NCBI RefSeq assembly: GCF_047675955.1
Contig: NC_132912.1
Location: forward strand, 15,660,500-15,724,499
DNA length: 64,000 nucleotides
Reading direction: 5' to 3'
Origin: Chlorocebus sabaeus
Taxonomy: Eukaryota > Chordata > Mammalia > Primates > Cercopithecidae
Positions 52,301-58,815 of this stretch are shown piece by piece (position 1 is the stretch's first letter; each line of letters starts with the position of its first letter). The position numbers and the translations under genes are program-made. Under the pieces are notes generated by a model. It was not told the DNA's origin, made no database searches, and saw only the letters and a program-made list of their open reading frames with translations.

Positions 52301-55300
52301 TGAGTAAGAATCTGGACCCATTTGAGAAAATTGAAGAAATTCAGTGTAGTCGGGGCACTGAGCAAGATGGCAAAGTTGTAGGAGACAAGGCTGGCTTGGT
52401 GGATCGGTGAGGAACAAGGCTTTGAAAGTCATGCTAAAAAGTGCAGATTTAATCTTCAGAAGCATGGAGCACATGGTATGCTTAACTTAAAAGACCCACT
52501 CTGCTTGGAGGGAGATGGAATTTGGCAGAACCTTGCTACAGTTGGGGTAAGACTAGCGGTAGAGACGAGAAGAGGGAGAGGAGAAAGAGAAATAGGAAGC
52601 TTAGCATGGCTGTCTCAAGCTAGGTAGGCACAATGATACAGGAATAAAGACAATCAAGAGAAGGCAGATGTCCATGAGAGACACTTTGGAGTTGTGCCTT
52701 GAACACGTGATGACTACCATTCAAGGCAATGTCTGCACTGGCTTGTAGGTTGATCTGCACTTGGCTTTGGTCTGTGGCTACAGATGGAATGAGAGATGGC
52801 TGACTCCCTGGCTGCCTTTGCTGAATGAATGTGCTCACCTCTCCCTGAAAAATTCCAAGCCCTAACAGCCATCACTAGAGATGGGGCCTTTTCTCGTTTC
52901 TAGGAAAGTGAAAATATAAGAAAATACTTAAGTAGGGTTTAATGATGATCATAAACTTTTTACCAGTAAAATACCATAGTATGATTTGGGTATTTCTACA
53001 GAATTCAAAGGGAGTAAATAATCCCCAATCATACTTTAATTCTGTGTCAGCTTCCTGTGTCAAATATAATGAAAAAGTGTCACATCTGGGATTCATCTAT
53101 CTACCGTGACCTCAGTCAACGTCTCCCCTCAGGGTAAATAATTTGCCACATACCATTAAGCCAAAAGTTTCCTGAAATGTCTATGTTATTATAAGTGTTT
53201 ATTCCGCTTCCCCAGAGAAATCACTGATTCCAACTCGCTTCTGCTTCAATTAGAATTATTCAAGAAAGACGAAGAATTAATCACGTCTTTCAATTTTGTA
53301 GTAAACCTGGCTTTCAAAATTAGAATTTTTCTGTGTTCAATCTTTTTGGAAGTATTTGGGTGTATGTTCAATCGGCCAATGATCTTTTTTTCTATTCATC
53401 ATTAACTGTGTAGACATAGGCCAATAAAATATATTCCTATTTGTAATGAAATTATCAACATATATATTAAAATCATTTTAGATATAGCATTTTTAATACA
53501 AACAATTCAAAAGCAATAACACATTTTTAAAAAGGAATAAAGTTATGCAAATGAATATCTTTTTTTTTTCTTATGAGATGGTGTATGGTTGATAAATGAT
53601 GTTATCAGCTAAAGGGTTACTATTTATTTATGAGTTACATGTCAGTATAAATCTCTGTTTCTTTCTCGGCTCTCTCTTTCTGTTATCTGAATATCATTAG
53701 CAACTGGATGAATTAAACTTTTTTTCATACAAGTGTAATATCACTGCTACAATGTGCTGCATTCTCAATAATAGTACTCCAACCTAAACCTGCCAGTTCA
53801 TAGATCACTTTAGTGGAAAAGAGTCTGTCAAGTCATAATTTTTCAAACACTCTGTTCTGATCTATAAAGAAAATTTCAAGATTTTACAGTAGTGCGTTGA
53901 TGTGCTCATTCTGAATTTAGAAAAACATATATACTATATTATATGTAAGCACACATACATCATGGGTCATATAGAGTATAGAATTAGGATCACTTGAAGG
54001 TCTACAGCTAATTACAAAGTATACTTGGGTCATTAGGGAAAGCTGTAAACTTTGATTAAATTAGAATTAAAATTTCAAACTAGAAATATTGGTCATTTTC
54101 ACTATGGCCCATTAGTCTAAATAGGTCTGATTGGAACAAAAAAACCCCATGAAAACAACCCAGGTCCCTTATTACATAAGTTCTAAATTAAACTGTTTAT
54201 GGACAATGCTTTTGATATGGCCAGAAGGCTAGTCCCAACCCAAGCATGGTTGGAATAATGGTTCTGCGATGTGACTGTGCTCATAGCAGTCTATGATGAA
54301 GAGAAAATGAGATAAAGGTGAAACATGATTTAAAAGTACAAAGCAATTCATTTTACATTCTCTTCAGTTTTCAATCCTATTTCAGTGATAGCAAATAGCA
54401 GGTCTCACATAGTCACTCACATCCGACAAGTTTTTTAAATCAGGTTGGACAAGTGGGTAATTACTCACGTTTACATTTCTAAAATGAAATATTGCGCTAG
54501 TTTTTCCTTTTTATAAGTGGTTAGTCGCCAATTATATTAATATTTATTGAGCTGGCTTTTTCCCCCTTTTTCTAACTTAGAAATCCCAATCAAAGATAGT
54601 CACTTTATAAAACTACACTGCTGTTTGAAAGACACAGAAATCCACATCGATGGAAGTGAAGAACTGTTTGCCAAGTAGAGTTTATGTGATAGTTTTCAGA
54701 TGTGTGATATAAGATTATATCAAATACAGATACAAATAACAGCAGAGAAAATCAACAGAGACCTTTCAATCATTTTGGAAAAAGTAAATTAAGTTCCCAA
54801 AATAAAGAAAAAAGAGAATCAAAGAAACACATTCTAGACTGAACCAGCTGTTAACTTTCTGTCTTCTGAGACTCTGAGGCATCATTCACAAATTTTGCAT
54901 GTGAAAATAAGACCTCTTCCAGAAAAATGTATGCAATAGAAACAAATATAATTGTAAAGGGATATACGTTTGTCCACATAACAAACTGCACTTTAACTTA
55001 ATAATATGATTAAATGCAGTAAGAAAATGGCTCATGAAAAGACAGACATTTAGACAGACATTTTCTTGTTAAAAAATAATATTCTTTCCATGAAACCAAA
55101 CAGAACTATTAATCTGGTGAAAAACAAAACAAAACACCAAAACTTCAATCTTATAAAAATATCCATTAAACTAAAAACCCTTAGAAGCAATTATCTATTT
55201 CAAAACAACAACATTCTATATCAGATTGTACTACATGTGCTTAAAAGAATTCAGCTTAGAAGTCCATTCTGTTATGAAGGTGTGAACATGAGCCTGTTTG

Positions 55301-58300
55301 GTGGGAAATACTGAAGTTTTAATATTCATGAACAAGTAGCAACTCTCACAGTTCATTGTTCATTTAATCATGCATGGGTAAGGATAAATGCTGGCTCTCC
55401 AACATATTTTCTCAGATCAGGTTTTCATTACACTATTTTACGACTTTAAACCATTTTAAAATGTGCCCAAGGCATTTTCCAACTCTTTTCAAAAGCAGTT
55501 AAAGAAGAAGACGTGCTCCCGCCACACTCCCCAGCTCCCAGCAATAGGATGTTTTTCAAAGAATTCTTCAGGGTCCTCTAAGTCCCCACTCTCTACCCTT
55601 AAAAGCTTTGACTCCAGTATGAACTCCTGTCAAAAGGCCATCAACAACATGTTAAAATTGGCTGGAAATAACTTCTCTGGGTCAAGAGTGGTTAGTTCTG
55701 CAATTCTGACATTCTCAGAAACCAAAAATACTGTCTGAGTTAGACCACGTCTCCTGAAAAATAAGGGCAAAATATTAAACACCTCAAGGATTTGTTGATC
55801 CTTCAGAGGGTATACCCTGAAGGTATTAACCAACATAGTGACTTCTAACCCTGGAGGACCTACGTATTGAGAAACTAAGTAGTATTTTCTTGAGCTGTGT
55901 TACAGTCAAGTTCCATCTTGTACTCCCATCAGATGGCTGACAAAATTCAGAAGGAACACTTTCAGAAGCTGTATCAGACAGCTTTTGAAAGTCCAAGCAA
56001 AGCCTCCATCATCCAGGCAAAAGGAATAATTCAATCACTATTCTTAATGATGAACATAAAAATACAGTTTATGGCACAAAAATCTTTACTTGTATAATGT
56101 GTTCCTTCTATCTAGTTGTGCATGCTAAGTTACAAAACTGTTATCTGTTGTCAGCATAGAAAACCCAGTAAATTAACCCGGTAAATTGACTAGTTAGAAG
56201 AGGGACATCGGCTGGGCATGGTGGCCTATGTCTGTAATCCCAGGACTTTGGAAGGCCGAGGCAGGCGGATCACCTGAGGTCAGGAGTTCGAGACCAGTCA
56301 GACTAACATAGTGAAACCCCGTCTCTACTAAAAATACAAAAATTAGCCAGGCATGGTGGTGGGTGCCTGTAATCCCAGCTACTCGGGAGGCTGAGACATG
56401 AGAATAGCTTGAACCTGGGAGGTGGAGGTTGCAATGAGCCGAGATTGTGCCACTGCCCTCCAGCCTGGGTGACAAAGTGAGACTCCATCTCAAAAAGTAA
56501 ATAAATAAATAAGACATTATATGAGCCTGAAAAGCAGTATCTATAAGCATATGCCAAAAATGTAAGAGTGTAGGTATTTTGTTATATTTTTACCTCGGTT
56601 AGTGTTTATTTTAGCACACCAAGAATCTAAGAGCAATCTCCAAGATTTGTTTCACTGGGAATTTCCCCAAATGTTTTTACACTTCTCCTCTCACCTAGAG
56701 CCTGCAGATTAGACAAGTAGCCTTTGAATGGTAAGTCGATAGCCAAAGATCAGCACCATATGATAGGTTCTCTTGAAAGACGAACTCCTTGCTACTCAAA
56801 CTTGGGCCACAGACCAGCAGCAGCAGCATCTCTTGAAGCATTTTTCGAGAAATGCAAAATCTAGGCCCCACCCCAGACTTACTGAATCCAAATCTGTGTA
56901 TTTCACAAGATACCCAGGTGATGTGAATTCACCTTGGAGTTTGAGAAGCACTGGACTAACTCACCAGGCTGCAAATGTCATAGAGTCTGGAATCTGGCAA
57001 GTTTTATTTTCAAGATTGACAATCATTGGGTGCAGCAGAAGCTGGGCATCTACCGTCACAACCGGTCTTGCTCTGCAGGGAGAAAATGCAGGTTTTGTTT
57101 GAATAAACCACAAAGGTGATAGGCGGGCAGAAGCCCACTTCACTGCATACTGAACTCAGTAGTAGACAGAATACTTCAGAGGCCATTGCCAACATTCTCA
57201 GCATTTGTGCCAAGAATTCTGCTCACTGCATGAACAGGTAGGTACCACACTCAGCTAATTACCTCAAAGCACATCTGGAAGCACACAAACACAAATAAAG
57301 AGTGCTGTGGGTCTGTCAAGCAAAGTTGCATACACAAATCTAATTTCTTGATGAAGTGGGCCCCCAGTATTATGGCAATATTGCTGTGAAATATTGCTTG
57401 CCATCTGCTAGGATATCTACATCCGTATCTGATAAAACACATCATCTTATAACCATTTGTGTTTGTGAGTACTTGAAGTCTGCAACTTTTCATTGGTAAT
57501 TTTAATTTTGTGAGTACTTGAAGTTTGCAAATTATCATTGATAATTTTTAAATTTCCATTGATAGTTTTCAAGTTGAGCTTTGCAAATTTAGCTAAATAC
57601 ACGAAGGTGGGTTTGCAGAATAATTCTGTACTTCAGCCAGAGAAGTGGTTCTCCATCCTGACTGCACAATATAATCACCTAAAGAGCTCTAAAACAAATT
57701 CTATGCCCAGGCCCTGCCAGAGCAACTGAACCAGAACTTATGGGGTAAGGATCAGACATTGGAATTTTAAACAAACTCTCCAGATAATTCTAATATGTAG
57801 CCAAATTTGAGGAGAGAGACTGATAGAGAATAAGTAATTCAATTGCAGCCATCCAGACGAGAATAACAAAACAAAAAAGTATTAATAAATCATGGGGGAA
57901 GGAAATGGAGCAGATTTTAAAGCTTGGTTCCAAGATATGATCATTGGAAGCCAAAGTCCCCAAATGACAGGGAGAAATGAAGCCATGTTGGGTAAGTTTC
58001 CCCCCAACAATAGGAACGGCTGTGTCTCAGGGCAGAATGGGTTTACAGCACTGCTTTAAACAATAAGCAATGGGCCTGCTGGGATTTCTCCTAAGTTCCT
58101 TCATGCCACTTCTCTGTATTTTGTTACATAATTTTGCTTTCAATACTGTGTTAGTTCCACTCCTTGGAAAAGCAGATGATAAAACGGAACTAGGTATGCA
58201 AGAGATGTACTGGGGTCAAACATCTATGAGAAAAAGTGGGGAGAAAGTGGAGGGGGCTGGGAGTTCTGATCCCTGGAAGGATCAAGGGAAGGACAGAGGA

Positions 58301-58784
58301 CTGGATAAGAAAGTTCTGGCCTGGGCAATGGAGAGTCATTGATCCAAATTTGCCCATGAGAGCAGTTCCATGTCTTGCAAGAACAGGCCTGCATTTGTGT
58401 TCTTGTTGTGTTGGCTAATTGTCTGGGAGCAGCTCATGGAAAACACAGCCTTGGCATGAAAGTGGCAGATTGGAAGCAGAGCAGCTGAGCCCTATGCCCA
58501 TTCTGCTGCACCAGCTCTGAGTGGTGTACTCCACGGCCACCGCAAACCCAAGCCCCATACTTCAGACACCTCGAGGGTTTCGACTGTCTGATTCTCTAGA
58601 ACCTTAAGTGGGACATGATTGGTACAAATCAACCCTCTTTGAGTTTGTCTTGGGACTGATGAAGGGATAACCTTAGAATCTCTCTGAGAGCCGACTAAGT
58701 TAGCACTATGCACCTAGTACACCCAGGTATGCCCTCGGCCTTTTGTCTTGATATTCTAACCTAGTGTCTTGAACTCTCATAAAA

Positions 58785-58815
<31 letters not shown>

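Larger units (their letters stand above)
51906..56964 (-). other. ITGA8: ITGA8 intron, about 5.1 kb
   Basis: It holds a CA repeat, an L2-like relic (52195-52590), an Alu (56210-56512) and a hAT relic against the donor. The 3.6 kb from 52590 to 56209 shows no recognisable repeat, which is unusual for this window. Confidence 0.88.
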
